A stretch of 64,000 bases of DNA from Pseudolabrys sp035701845 (GTDB taxonomy: Bacteria > Pseudomonadota > Alphaproteobacteria > Rhizobiales > Xanthobacteraceae). Made by a program: the position numbers and the translations under genes. Shown one piece after another: positions 25,446 through 35,014 of this stretch; position 1 is the first letter of the stretch; each line of letters begins with the position of its first letter. Under the pieces are notes generated by a model. That model saw only the letters and a program-made list of their open reading frames with translations. It was not told the DNA's origin and searched no databases. The stretch lies in assembly GCA_035701845.1 (NCBI GenBank), contig DASSRJ010000064.1:37885-101884 (forward strand). Reading direction: 5' to 3'.

Positions 25446-26662
25446 GCCACGTCTGGCGAACGGATGTGCTCCGGGCGAAAGCCCATGCCGATCACGCGCG
25501 CCGGAATTCGCTGCAGTACAGGGAACCAGTTCATTAACTTCACGGGCCACGGCGGCTTGGGCCGTTCGGTGCTCGCCAGTGCAGGTGCGAGCAGCATGTC
25601 CTGCACGACCACCTGAATGCGCTGGATCACGCGCATCGGAAAATCGCGGCGCCGCTGAACGGCGGCAAGCAGATCCCGCATCACACCGTTTTCTTTCAGC
25701 GGACCAGCAAGAACATTGGCGGCGGCAACCGCATCCTGGACAGCAAGATTGATGCCGACGCCGCCGACCGGCGACATGGCATGCGCGGCATCGCCGATGC
25801 AGAGCAGACCCGGCCTGTGCCATTCGCGAAGACGGTTGACCGACACGGTCAGCAGCTTTACGTCGTCCCAGCTTTTGATTTCGTTGATGCGATCGCGGAA
25901 GAAAGGCGTCATCTCGACGACTGCATTGCGGAACGCATCCAGGCCCTTGGTTTTTTCGCGCTCGATACCGCCTTTGGGAATGACGTAGGCGCATTGCCAG
26001 TAGGTACCGCGGTCGAGCATCACCATCATCTTCCCGGCTTCGATGTGGCCGAACATATCGGTCGCGTCGCCGGCGCTGCGCGACATGCGAAACCAGAGCA
26101 CATCGATTGGCGCGCCGATGTCTTCGACATCAAGACGAGCCCGCTCGCGCAGCGTCGAATTTCGCCCGTCGCAGCCGACGACCAGGTCGGCACGAATTTC
26201 GAGATCGCCTTCGGGAGATTTTGCGGCCACGCCGACGACGCGGCCGTCTTCCTCGATCAGGCCCGTTGCTTCCGTGCGCATTTTCAGATCATAGGAACGG
26301 TAACGCCGGCTGTGATCGGCAAGAAAGTTCAGGAAATCCCATTGCGGCATCAAGGCGATGAACTTGCAGTGTGTCGGCAAGTGCGAAAAATCGGCGATCG
26401 TCACACTGTCGGCGCCGATCCTTCCCGTAAGACGGCTCACTCTTTCATGCGGCAGCTTGAGAAATTCGTCGATGAGACCGAGCTCATAGATGAGCTCGAG
26501 AGTCGAAGGATGCACAACGTCACCGCGGAAGTCGCGCAGAAAATCAGCGTGCTTTTCCAATACCGTCACGTCAATTCCGGCGCGCGCCAGCAAAAAGCCG
26601 AGCATCATGCCGGCAGGCCCTCCGCCCGCAATGCAGCAGGTCGTTTTGATTGAAGCCGCCAA
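25442..26662 (-). CDS. FAD-dependent aromatic-type monooxygenase (UbiH/PHBH family)
   Basis: The 406-aa flavoprotein has the dinucleotide motif CCIAGGGPAGMMLGFLLARA at the N-terminus, the DG motif VVGCDGRNSTLRERA, and the second FAD motif GLLCIGDAAHAMSPVGGVGI. This is the class A flavin monooxygenase pattern (NAD(P)H-dependent hydroxylation). The start is TTG at 26662, since no ATG precedes the Rossmann strand. The substrate is unknown. A ferredoxin gene lies 55 bases upstream on the same strand. Confidence 0.87.
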   Translation of the reverse strand: MAASIKTTCCIAGGGPAGMMLGFLLARAGIDVTVLEKHADFLRDFRGDVVHPSTLELIYELGLIDEFLKLPHERVSRLTGRIGADSVTIADFSHLPTHCKFIALMPQWDFLNFLADHSRRYRSYDLKMRTEATGLIEEDGRVVGVAAKSPEGDLEIRADLVVGCDGRNSTLRERARLDVEDIGAPIDVLWFRMSRSAGDATDMFGHIEAGKMMVMLDRGTYWQCAYVIPKGGIEREKTKGLDAFRNAVVEMTPFFRDRINEIKSWDDVKLLTVSVNRLREWHRPGLLCIGDAAHAMSPVGGVGINLAVQDAVAAANVLAGPLKENGVMRDLLAAVQRRRDFPMRVIQRIQVVVQDMLLAPALASTERPKPPWPVKLMNWFPVLQRIPARVIGMGFRPEHIRSPDVA

Positions 26663-26717
26663 TGCCGACCGTCCCTTCGGACGGAGAATAGGCCGTCAGG
26701 AACAGTTTGTCCCCGGA

Positions 26718-27038
26718 CTAGGCCTGCTTGTCGGGCGTCGACACCACGAGCCCATCGAGCTCGTCGCTCACTTTTATCTGGCATGAGAGGCGCGAATTGG
26801 GACGCACGTCGTAGCCGAAGTCGAGCATGTCTTCTTCCATCGGCGACGGCCCGCCGACTTTCTCGCGCCAGGCTTCGTCGACGTAAACGTGACACGTCGC
26901 GCATGCGCAAGCCCCGCCGCATTCGGCCTCGATGCCGGGAATGTTGTTGCGGATGGCCGTCTCCATCACAGTCGAGCCGTTCTCGGCCTCGACCGTACGG
27001 GCCGCGCCGCTGGAGTCGGTAAAGGTGATCTTGGGCAT
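26718..27038 (-). CDS. Adrenodoxin/putidaredoxin-type 2Fe-2S ferredoxin
   Basis: The 106-aa protein begins MPKITFTDSSGAARTVEAEN. Its cluster ligands sit in CGGACACATCHVYV, with the fourth Cys in SRLSCQIKV, the vertebrate/putidaredoxin pattern. Such ferredoxins feed electrons to cytochromes P450 or ring-hydroxylating enzymes. The ATG at 27038 matches the family start; a longer frame to 27071 adds only a basic leader. It may be co-transcribed with the FAD monooxygenase gene downstream. Confidence 0.9.
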   Translation of the reverse strand: MPKITFTDSSGAARTVEAENGSTVMETAIRNNIPGIEAECGGACACATCHVYVDEAWREKVGGPSPMEEDMLDFGYDVRPNSRLSCQIKVSDELDGLVVSTPDKQA

Positions 27039-27120
27039 GAGGAAGCGTGGCAGGAGTGATCGCGTCAGCAAGCGACGCGCGCCTCCTATATAGTCATTCC
27101 GTTGAGGACGCCATCCCCAA

Positions 27121-27501
27121 TCAATGGGCGCGGATCAGGGCGAAAATCTCCGCCCGGGCCTCTTCTATCGCCTGCGCAAGCTCGGCAATCGCGCGGCTGC
27201 TTTCACCGGGATTGGCATGCGCGACCTGTTCTGCCTCGGCCGCAGCACGCGCGACCCGCCCGGCCCCGATCCCGGCTGCCGAACCTTTCAACGTGTGAGC
27301 CAGCGAGGCGATCGCGGCCGGCTCGCTCGATCGCATGCGGGTGAGCAGCAGTTCCGACTGACGGTCGAACAACTCGAGGACTTCCCGTTCGAGACTGCGA
27401 TCGCCGAAAGTCATGCGCGTGAGATGATCGCGGTCGAGCACCGCCGCTTCCGGCGCCTCGGACCGCTCGCGCTCATATATATTGACCGCCGCTTGCGGCA
27501 T
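27121..27501 (-). CDS. Histidine phosphotransfer (HPt) domain protein
   Basis: HPt proteins relay phosphate between response regulators in phosphorelays. The 126-aa helical protein has the HPt signature AHTLKGSAAGIGA with the phospho-acceptor His at residue 69. The ATG at 27501 was chosen because GGGAGGCCGAA precedes it; the frame opens as far as a TTG at 27570 that lacks a ribosome site. No kinase or receiver gene is adjacent, so its partners are encoded elsewhere. Confidence 0.83.
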   Translation of the reverse strand: MPQAAVNIYERERSEAPEAAVLDRDHLTRMTFGDRSLEREVLELFDRQSELLLTRMRSSEPAAIASLAHTLKGSAAGIGAGRVARAAAEAEQVAHANPGESSRAIAELAQAIEEARAEIFALIRAH

Positions 27502-27920
27502 TTCGGCCTCCCAGCCATCTTTATTGGCGAAGAGTTTGGTCCGATCGGGATCAAATCCCGGTAAATGCAAGGCAGACGAAGACGGCGGTGGTTAAATCGC
27601 CGTAAGCGGGGCGATAACTGCTGTTCGCAAATTCCGTTCAGCCGCACCGTGGCCGCAATTCGTCCCGCCATCATCCGTCGGGATGAGTCCGGGACTGAGT
27701 TGTTTGTTATGGTTAGCAATCAGTTAACGATGATAAAAAAGTCCTTAACGGCGTAGTTTCTTTCGTGTTGCCAAGGCGATAGGATGGGCGCCGGGCAATA
27801 AATCGGGGACATGGGCGGTTCAGCTGCCGCTGCGTTGCCGTGCTTGCGGCATAACCCCCTGATTTCTTGACGGTTCGGGCCGCGGCGACAGTCCGGCGTA
27901 ATCACGAGGCGACGACCGAG
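27502..27920. other. Intergenic region before the giant coiled-coil gene
   Basis: About 420 bp between divergent genes. It contains a TTAG-N7-TTAA element at 27713-27727 and an AT-rich patch (27720-27760) unlike the surrounding GC-rich DNA, which probably holds the promoter for the gene at 27921. No open frame here looks coding. Confidence 0.5.
27713..27727 (+). promoter_or_regulatory. Possible CtrA box upstream of the giant coiled-coil gene
   Basis: TTAG-CAATCAG-TTAA followed by C matches the CtrA consensus TTAA-N7-TTAA with one mismatch. It lies 194 bp before the start codon, in the AT-rich part of the gap. A cell-cycle link would suit a polar-growth protein. Read by eye only. Confidence 0.35.
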
Positions 27921-30900
27921 ATGGCGAATACCCCGCAGAAAAATAAAGACGCGACCGAAGAGGCGCTGACCGCCATCCAGGAAGCCCTCAGCGTACGCCC
28001 GGCAGAGACTCGACCCGGTCCGTCCTTTGGCCCCGCGGAAGCTGGCCTCACGGACACGCAACAGCAACAGCCCCATGAACCGGGCGACCTCTTTCCTCAC
28101 GACGGACCGCCAGGATGGCAGGCGGGCGATGCCACGCCACGCCGCGCCGCCAATGACGACCGGATCGGCGTCGGCCAGATCCTACAGGCGTTACGCCACC
28201 GTCCGTCGCGCGGTCCTTATATTGCCGCCGGAGTTGCCGGCTTCATCTGGGCCGTCATCTGCATTGCCGCGCTCTATTCGATCGACACGCAGGCGGTGTT
28301 CGGAACGGCGAAACCCGGCTTTGCTGCCATGCTTGCGATTGGCGGCGCAATTGTCGTGCCCGTCGTCTTTTTCTTCGTGCTCGCCCACATGTTCAACCGC
28401 GCGCAGGACATGCGCGTGGTCGCTGAATCGATGGCCGAAGTGGCGATGCGCCTGGCGCAGCCCGAAACGGTCGCCCGCGAGTCCATTGTCACCGTCGGTC
28501 AGGCCATCCGGCGCGAAGTCGCGGCCATGGGCGATGGCGTCGAGCGTGCACTCGCCCGCGCGGCCGAGCTCGAAGCGCTCGTCCACAACGAGGTATCGGC
28601 GCTTGAGCGGGCCTATAACGACAACGAGGTCCGCATCCGCGATCTGCTCACGGAGCTGACCAACCAGCGTGAGACGCTTGTCAATCAGGCCGAGCAGGTT
28701 CGCAACGCCATCGCCAGCGTTCACCTCGATCTCGCCCACGACATCACCTCGGTCGGCGACCTGGTCGCAGACAAGGTCAATGAAGTCGCTCAACGGGTCA
28801 CGCGCTCGCTGACCGAAAAAGGCGAGCACATTACATTGGCGCTCGGCCACGCCGGCGATTCCATGATCGACGCCTTGAGCGAGCGGGGCTCAACCCTGCT
28901 CGACCGGCTCGAGACGACAAGCGACCAGACGACCACCGCCATCTCGTCGGCAAGTGACCGCCTGTCCGCCAGCCTCAATTTCAAGACCGAGCATGTGCAC
29001 GACGAGTTCGCTGACCTTGCCGCCCGCCTGCAACAGATGATGACCGCACGACTGGACCAGGTCGCGCAGGGCTTTGCCGACAAATCGTCGGTCACCATCG
29101 AGTCAATGGCGTCCCGCTCGCAGCAGCTGACCGACGCCATCACGGACACCAGCAACCGCCTTGCGGAATCGATTGCGGGGCGCGCCGAAGAGGTCAACAC
29201 GGCGCTGCGCTCGACCGGTGACTCGCTCATCCTCGATCTATCGCTGCGCGGCGGCGACGTGGTTTCGAAGCTCGAGCAGACCGGCGCGCGCATAACCGAC
29301 ACCATCGGGAGCCGCAGTGACGCTGTTGCCGATAACTTCCGCGAAAGCGCCGAGACCCTGGTTTCCGCGCTCAACAACCGGAGCGAAGCAATCAAGGAGA
29401 TGCTCACGGCCCGCCTGCAGGCCTTCGAGACCGTGTTCAATCACGGCGGGACCGAGCTCACCGAGAAGATATCCCGCGACTCAAGCAACCTCGGCAACCT
29501 GATCACCCGGCACATCACGGAGTTCGACCATACGGTGAAGAACTACGGCGGTGAGCTGGTTGGCCGGCTTGGCCAACGTACGCAGGAGGTGGCTGAGGCT
29601 CTGCGCAATTATGTCGACACCTTTGATCAGCGCGTGTCCGGCCGCACGGGCGAGATTTCGACCACGCTCGACCAGCGTCTGGCGCAGTTCGAGACGCTTC
29701 TCGGCGCGCGCGTGCAGGATCTGGCCAGGACCCTCACAGAGGGTGGCAAGGACGTTGTCGGCGCACTCGACCAGCGCATCGGCGAGGTGGCCGGCACGAT
29801 CAATTTACGCGGTGCCGAAGTGGCGGATTCGATCAGCGCCAAGATCGGCGAGATCGACAGGACGCTGGGCAGCCGGGCGCTGGAAGTCGCGAACAATTTC
29901 GAAAGCCGCATCGGCCGTTTCGAGGAGCTCCTCGTCGGCCGCGCCGAAACGGTCACCAGCCAGATCGAGACCCGCAGCAAGGCGGCCGCCGACGCCCTCA
30001 ATGCGCGGCTGGAGCAACTCAGCGAAGTGATCAAGGTCAACTCTGCGGAAGCCGAGCGCTCGCTCGGGCAACTCGCGCTGACCACCACCGAGGCGATCCG
30101 CGCCAGCGCGGGAGATGCCGAGCGTACTTTGGTCGGTGTCAGCGAGGAAGTCGCGCGCACCTTCGTCGGCAAGGCCGAGGAGATCGCCACCGCCGTCAGC
30201 CGCCGCACCAACGAAATGACCACCGTCCTGTCCGACAAGAGCGGCGGCGTGATTGCGGCCATCACCCAGAAGGGCGCGCAGTTCACGCGCGACGTCACAA
30301 CAGCCACCGATCAGGCCGTCAAGGCGATCGAGGAAAAGGGCTTCGCCTTCACGCGCTCGATGATGGACAACAGCAGCGAAATTTCGCGCATGATCAACAC
30401 CGCGGGCGAAGCTGCGACCAACGTGGTCACTCGCACGATCACCGAGCTCAACGAGACCGCGCAGAGGGCGATTGCGCAATCGCAGCACACCGCAACGTCG
30501 ACCGTGAGGGAAATGCTCGAGACACATACGATGCTGCGATCCGACACAACCGCCCTCTTCGAGCGCCTGCGCGAAGCCAACATTATGCTGCAGGAGGTGC
30601 TCAGCGGTGCTCACGAAAACATGGGCGCGCTGGAAAATACGCTCATGGTGCGTGTGTCCGAATTCGTCACTGCAATGAACGAGATCACGGCTTCGACCGG
30701 CGATGCGACCGGGCGCGTCGAGACAAACATCGCGGCCTTCCGCGACATCACGGGCCAGGTCATCGGCGATCTCGGGCAGCTGGCGCGGCAATTCGACAGT
30801 CACGGTCGCGACCTGGTCAAGGCGATCGAGATCATCGATCGCAGCAATCAGCACGCGGAGGACAACCTCAACGAGCGCCGCGTCCAGCTCGATTCCCTGG

Positions 30901-32099
30901 TCGCCACGCTCGACATCCGGACCGAGGATCTCGAGAAGCGCCTGACCCGGTTCTCCGGCCTCCTCGACGAGTCCCTCGAGGCCGCTTCGACGCGCGCGCG
31001 CGAGGTTGCCCGGCTCGTATCGGAATCGAGCGCCGAAGGCACCCGCGCCATCAGCGAACAGTACGAACGCGTTCGCGAAAACGCCGAGGAAGAACGCCAG
31101 CGCGCTTCCGAAGCGATGCGCGCAATCTACGAGCAGACCGTGGGCGACACCCAGGCCCTGTTCCAGAGCGCGAGCGAGCGCTTTGGCGAAGCTGTCCAGG
31201 GCATGAAGCAAATGGCCGCGGAAATGCAGCGTGAGCTGGAAAGCACACGCAGCGAACTCCGGCGGGGCGTCTTCGAGTTGCCGCAGGAAACCGCCGAAAG
31301 CGCCGCCCAGATGCGCCGGGTGATCGTCGACCAGATCGAGGCTCTCGCCGAGCTCAATCGCATCGTTGCGCGCCACGGACGCAATCTCGACGCGGTGGAG
31401 CCGGTGCTGCGCCGCCCGCGCGAAGAGCCTACGCTGGCGGTTGTCGGAGGCCGCAGCGAGCTTCCGCGCGCTCCAGCCGATAATCCGCGAAGCGAAATGC
31501 CGCCGCCGCGCCCGCCGCAGCGAAGCGATAGCGGCGGCTTCGCCCCGCCTCCCCGCCGCGCACCGGCGGAACCGCCCGTGGTCACCGCTGTCCCGGCGGC
31601 CGGTCCTGCCCGCGGCTGGCTGTCGGACCTCCTCAACCGCGCCTCGCGCGAGGAAAATGAGCCAATACGCGATCTTCCGCGCGAGCCCGCCCGCGAAACG
31701 ACGCGTGAGGTCATGCGTGAACCGTCCCGTCCAGGCGAGGACCGGCCACCGCGCCACTCTATCGAGTCGCTCGATTCACTGTCGGTCGATATTGCGCGCA
31801 TGATCGATCACGATGCTGCGGCCGACCTTTGGGATCGTTACAAGCGCGGCGAACGCAACGTATTCACCCGCCGGCTCTATACCCTGCAGGGTCAGCAGGC
31901 ATTCGACGACATCCGCAAGAAGTACCGCGCGGACCGCGAATTCAAGCAGACGGTCGACCGCTACATTTCGGAATTTGAGCGGTTGCTCGAGGAGGTCTCG
32001 CGCGACGACCGCGGCCAGGTCGTGGCCCGCACCTACCTCACATCGGAAACGGGCAAGGTCTACACGATGCTTGCGCACGCCGCCGGCCGGTTCGATTGA
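27921..32099 (+). CDS. Giant membrane-anchored apolipoprotein-like coiled-coil protein, probable growth-pole-ring (GPR/RgsE) homologue
   Basis: The 1392-aa product has a polar N-terminal region (about 1-95), two membrane helices (about 99-119 and 133-156), then some 950 residues of amphipathic helical repeats. These recur with variants of ESRIGRFEELLVGRAE, RSEAIKEMLTARLQAFE and DQRLAQFETLLGARVQDLA. A Pro-rich linker follows (about 1170-1270), then a conserved C-terminal domain (SLDSLSVDIARMIDHDAAAD to the end). Apolipoprotein-like repeats after N-terminal membrane helices are the plan of GPR in Agrobacterium and RgsE in Sinorhizobium, which organise polar growth. The homology is inferred from architecture. 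The stop overlaps the start of the epimerase gene. Confidence 0.65.
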   Translation: MANTPQKNKDATEEALTAIQEALSVRPAETRPGPSFGPAEAGLTDTQQQQPHEPGDLFPHDGPPGWQAGDATPRRAANDDRIGVGQILQALRHRPSRGPYIAAGVAGFIWAVICIAALYSIDTQAVFGTAKPGFAAMLAIGGAIVVPVVFFFVLAHMFNRAQDMRVVAESMAEVAMRLAQPETVARESIVTVGQAIRREVAAMGDGVERALARAAELEALVHNEVSALERAYNDNEVRIRDLLTELTNQRETLVNQAEQVRNAIASVHLDLAHDITSVGDLVADKVNEVAQRVTRSLTEKGEHITLALGHAGDSMIDALSERGSTLLDRLETTSDQTTTAISSASDRLSASLNFKTEHVHDEFADLAARLQQMMTARLDQVAQGFADKSSVTIESMASRSQQLTDAITDTSNRLAESIAGRAEEVNTALRSTGDSLILDLSLRGGDVVSKLEQTGARITDTIGSRSDAVADNFRESAETLVSALNNRSEAIKEMLTARLQAFETVFNHGGTELTEKISRDSSNLGNLITRHITEFDHTVKNYGGELVGRLGQRTQEVAEALRNYVDTFDQRVSGRTGEISTTLDQRLAQFETLLGARVQDLARTLTEGGKDVVGALDQRIGEVAGTINLRGAEVADSISAKIGEIDRTLGSRALEVANNFESRIGRFEELLVGRAETVTSQIETRSKAAADALNARLEQLSEVIKVNSAEAERSLGQLALTTTEAIRASAGDAERTLVGVSEEVARTFVGKAEEIATAVSRRTNEMTTVLSDKSGGVIAAITQKGAQFTRDVTTATDQAVKAIEEKGFAFTRSMMDNSSEISRMINTAGEAATNVVTRTITELNETAQRAIAQSQHTATSTVREMLETHTMLRSDTTALFERLREANIMLQEVLSGAHENMGALENTLMVRVSEFVTAMNEITASTGDATGRVETNIAAFRDITGQVIGDLGQLARQFDSHGRDLVKAIEIIDRSNQHAEDNLNERRVQLDSLVATLDIRTEDLEKRLTRFSGLLDESLEAASTRAREVARLVSESSAEGTRAISEQYERVRENAEEERQRASEAMRAIYEQTVGDTQALFQSASERFGEAVQGMKQMAAEMQRELESTRSELRRGVFELPQETAESAAQMRRVIVDQIEALAELNRIVARHGRNLDAVEPVLRRPREEPTLAVVGGRSELPRAPADNPRSEMPPPRPPQRSDSGGFAPPPRRAPAEPPVVTAVPAAGPARGWLSDLLNRASREENEPIRDLPREPARETTREVMREPSRPGEDRPPRHSIESLDSLSVDIARMIDHDAAADLWDRYKRGERNVFTRRLYTLQGQQAFDDIRKKYRADREFKQTVDRYISEFERLLEEVSRDDRGQVVARTYLTSETGKVYTMLAHAAGRFD

Positions 32100-33088
32100 C
32101 CCGGGCATCGCTGACCCTCTCGTACACTGTTGAGCATTGGCCGATTGCCGGATCGTTCGGCATCAGCCGTGGTGTCAAGACCGAAGCTGTCGTCGTGGTG
32201 GCCGAATTGGCCGACGGCAAAGCGCGCGGGCGCGGCGAATGCGTGCCCTATCTCCGGTATGGAGAGACGGTCGAGAGCGTCACCGCACAGATTGCGAAGC
32301 TACGGCCGCAGATCGAAGCCGGGCTGACCCGGAAATCCTTGCAGGCGGCGATGCCAGCGGGCGCCGCGCGTAACGCACTCGATTGCGCGTTCTGGGACCT
32401 GGAGGCCAAGCGGGAGGGCCGCCCCGTACACGAGCTCGCCGGCATTGCGGCGCCCGCTCCTTTGACGACTGCATTCACGATCTCCCTGGCGGCGCCGGCC
32501 GACATGGCAAAGGCTGCGGCAAAAGCGGCGGATCGTGCCTTGCTCAAGGTCAAGCTCGGGGCTGAGGGTGACGGCGATCGGATCGCGGCCGTTCGCAACG
32601 CTGCCCCAAATGCAACGCTGATTGTCGATGCGAATGAAGGCTGGGACGAAAACAACCTCGCGCCCAATCTTTCGGCGTGTGCACAGGCGCATGTGGCGTT
32701 GATCGAACAGCCGCTGCCGGCCGGAAAAGATCAGGCGCTGGCGCACATCAAACGGGCGATTCCGGTCTGCGCGGACGAGAGCGCCCATGACCGCGCGTCG
32801 TTGCCGGCGCTCGCCGATAAATACGATGCGGTCAATATCAAGCTCGACAAGACCGGTGGATTGACCGAGGCGCTGGCGATGGGGGCTGAAGCGGAGCGGC
32901 AGAAGTTCACGATCATGGCCGGTTGCATGGTAGCGACATCGCTGGCGATGGCGCCGGCTGTGCTGCTGGCGCAAAGGGCGCGATTCGTCGATCTCGATGG
33001 TCCTCTGCTGCTCGGCAAGGACCGTCCCGGCGGCCTGCGCTACGAGGGCAGCCTTGTCTATCCGCCTTCGGCGGCACTTTGGGGCTGA
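32096..33088 (+). CDS. Dipeptide (L-Ala-D/L-Glu) epimerase, enolase superfamily
   Basis: This enzyme type inverts the second residue of murein-derived L-Ala-D-Glu for recycling. The 330-aa protein has the muconate-lactonizing-type catalytic pattern: LLKVKLG (KxK base), metal ligands in VDANEGW, IEQPLP and ADESAHD, and the second-base motif NIKLDKTGG. The start is TTG at 32096, overlapping the upstream TGA as TTGA, which implies translational coupling. That ties a cell-wall recycling enzyme to the giant coiled-coil protein. Other dipeptide specificities are possible. Confidence 0.85.
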   Translation: MTRASLTLSYTVEHWPIAGSFGISRGVKTEAVVVVAELADGKARGRGECVPYLRYGETVESVTAQIAKLRPQIEAGLTRKSLQAAMPAGAARNALDCAFWDLEAKREGRPVHELAGIAAPAPLTTAFTISLAAPADMAKAAAKAADRALLKVKLGAEGDGDRIAAVRNAAPNATLIVDANEGWDENNLAPNLSACAQAHVALIEQPLPAGKDQALAHIKRAIPVCADESAHDRASLPALADKYDAVNIKLDKTGGLTEALAMGAEAERQKFTIMAGCMVATSLAMAPAVLLAQRARFVDLDGPLLLGKDRPGGLRYEGSLVYPPSAALWG

Positions 33089-33269
33089 CCGGGCGGGAAC
33101 TTTTTCACTCGCAGCAGCCTGATTCCGTTCATGAAATGTGCCCGACCGTTGACCTCATTTTGTAGATTCCTGAAACCAACACTTCCCGTCCGACGCCCGC
33201 CTGGCTTACACTTGATTCAAATGATCGCACCGCTGCTCGAACGGCGGGCAATGATAACAGGACGGGGAA

Positions 33270-33791
33270 ATGCGAATTCGGGGTCTTGTGCTCGGCGCCG
33301 CCGTAATGGCGCTCACTGTATCGTCGGCATCCGCAACAATGCGGATTTCGGAAGATCGCGGCGGTCAGATCGGCCGCTATCTGCAGGCTTATGCTGCGCT
33401 GCGCTCCTCCGGTGAAAATGTCGTCGTCGATGGAAACTGCCTTTCGGCGTGCACGCTGCTGCTCGGTGTGGTGCCGCGCGAGCGCATCTGCGCCACGCAA
33501 AATGCGCGGTTCGGCTTTCACGCCGCCTGGATGCCCGACCACGACGGTCGCCCCGTGACCAGTCCATTGGGCACGCAGGCGCTCTGGAACATTTATCCGG
33601 CGTCGGTCCGGCGGTGGATTAAGCAGCACGGCGGCTTGTCCCGAAAGATGATCTATCTGCAGGGTCGCGATTTGAATGGAATCGTCGCCAGTTGCGATCG
33701 CAATCCACGTTCGCAGACACGCTCAGCGCGCCGCTTCGCGCCGGAGCCGGTGCGCTACCAGTCCGCAAGCGCCTCCGGCGATCGCCATTAA
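33270..33791 (+). CDS. Exported protein with ClpP/crotonase-like core, unknown function
   Basis: The 173-aa product has a signal peptide (MRIRGLVLGAAVMALTVSSA) and a core resembling periplasmic ClpP-like proteins. NVVVDGNCLSACTLLLGVVP places a Ser at the position of the nucleophile, and FGFHAAW supplies a His. Whether it is an active serine hydrolase cannot be told. Its 3' end overlaps the convergent MFS gene by 69 bases. The start follows GGACGGGG. Confidence 0.68.
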   Translation: MRIRGLVLGAAVMALTVSSASATMRISEDRGGQIGRYLQAYAALRSSGENVVVDGNCLSACTLLLGVVPRERICATQNARFGFHAAWMPDHDGRPVTSPLGTQALWNIYPASVRRWIKQHGGLSRKMIYLQGRDLNGIVASCDRNPRSQTRSARRFAPEPVRYQSASASGDRH

Positions 33792-34886
33792 AGCCATCGC
33801 CGCGTAGGCGGTACTGCCGAAATCACGATACAGCACGCCTGAGAGCGCCATAGCGCCCGCCATGGCCACTCCGGTCGCCATCGCAAGATAGCCTTGCGCA
33901 GTCGCTGCCTGCGCGGGCGGCGCGTGGCGGACAAGAAACATCAGCGCGCCGAGATGGGTCGCGCCGAACGACAAGGCATGCAGCAGCTGCAGCGCGGCCA
34001 GCACCAAAGCCGGCGGATCGAAGGCCATCCCGATCCAGCGCAGTACGCCGCCGCATGCGCCGGTCAGCAACAGCACCGTCGGCTCGAAGAACGGCGGCAA
34101 TCTGGACTGCAACGCAAACAGCACGATCTCGGCGGCAACGCCGAGTGCCCAAAGTGCGGCGATGACGGTGCCGTCGAAACCGGCGGCGCTCCACTGCACC
34201 GCCGAGAAGCCGTAATACTCCGCGTGGCTTGCCTGGATGAGGCTCGCAGCCGCGATGACGGCCACGAACGAAGTATCGCGCAACAGGTTCTGCCGTGGCG
34301 GGACCGGCGCAGTCGCTTCAACCACCCGCGGTGTCATCGGCGGCAAAGCGAGCGCGGCGAGCGCGATCAGTACACTCGCTGCAACGATGAGCCAGATGAG
34401 CTCGCGGGCCGGAATGACGTCCGCTGTGAATCCGGCAACGAAGTTTCCGCCGATAAACGCAAACGAGCCCCAGAGCCGAACCGGCCCGTAGGCGCGCTTG
34501 CGCGCGCCGAGTTCCTTGAGCGCATAGGTTTCCGCGAGCGGCATCTGCGGCGTGGTTGCAAGCGATGTGAGCGCATAGGCAGCGAGGATAACGAACGCAC
34601 CCGCCGACAGCCCGACCAGGGCGTAGCCGACGGCAGCCGCGAAACCACAAACGATCAGAGCGGCACGGACGGCATCACGCCGGTCGGCTTCGCGCATGAA
34701 GATGGGAACGGCGAGAAACCGCGCAACGATTGGTACCGCCAGCACGATGCCAATCATTGCGGCATCGACGTCCTTGGCCTTGAGCCAGACGGGAAAAAAC
34801 GGCATCTGAATGCCGATCAGGACGAACAAGGCTGCGTAGAAAAGCGCCAGGCGCGGGATCAAACCTGAAGTCTCTTCCGTCCGCAT
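33723..34886 (-). CDS. MFS transporter (MFS_1-like, HcaT/LacY-related)
   Basis: The 387-aa inner-membrane carrier has twelve predicted helices. The first membrane pair ends with FPVWLKAKDVDAAMIGIVLA, and the loop 2-3 motif reads READRRDAVRAAL, typical of MFS_1-like proteins such as the 3-phenylpropionate carrier HcaT. The half-way charged loop (TPRVVEATAPVPPRQNLL) divides two six-helix bundles. ATG 34886 was preferred to a TTG at 34904. The substrate is unknown. Confidence 0.85.
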   Translation of the reverse strand: MRTEETSGLIPRLALFYAALFVLIGIQMPFFPVWLKAKDVDAAMIGIVLAVPIVARFLAVPIFMREADRRDAVRAALIVCGFAAAVGYALVGLSAGAFVILAAYALTSLATTPQMPLAETYALKELGARKRAYGPVRLWGSFAFIGGNFVAGFTADVIPARELIWLIVAASVLIALAALALPPMTPRVVEATAPVPPRQNLLRDTSFVAVIAAASLIQASHAEYYGFSAVQWSAAGFDGTVIAALWALGVAAEIVLFALQSRLPPFFEPTVLLLTGACGGVLRWIGMAFDPPALVLAALQLLHALSFGATHLGALMFLVRHAPPAQAATAQGYLAMATGVAMAGAMALSGVLYRDFGSTAYAAMALMAIAGGACGLVAHRLRREAAR

Positions 34887-35014
34887 CGCGTCGCCCCAAT
34901 CCAACTAAAATATTGCGCAAGCTGGTCTTTTCCAACGCGGCAGCCGGCCGGCAACGCAGCAGCGCTGGCCGAATCATGCCGCATGATTGATAAACGGCTA
35001 CGCAAGGATTGCAC

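Noticed and set aside
29805..31757. A 650-codon open frame antisense to the giant coiled-coil gene
   Set aside because: It lies inside the repeat region and mirrors its codon bias; no start signal or domain is visible.
33209..33223. TTGATTCAAATGATC upstream of the ClpP-like exported protein
   Set aside because: Only the first half-site matches; ATGAT is not ATCAA.
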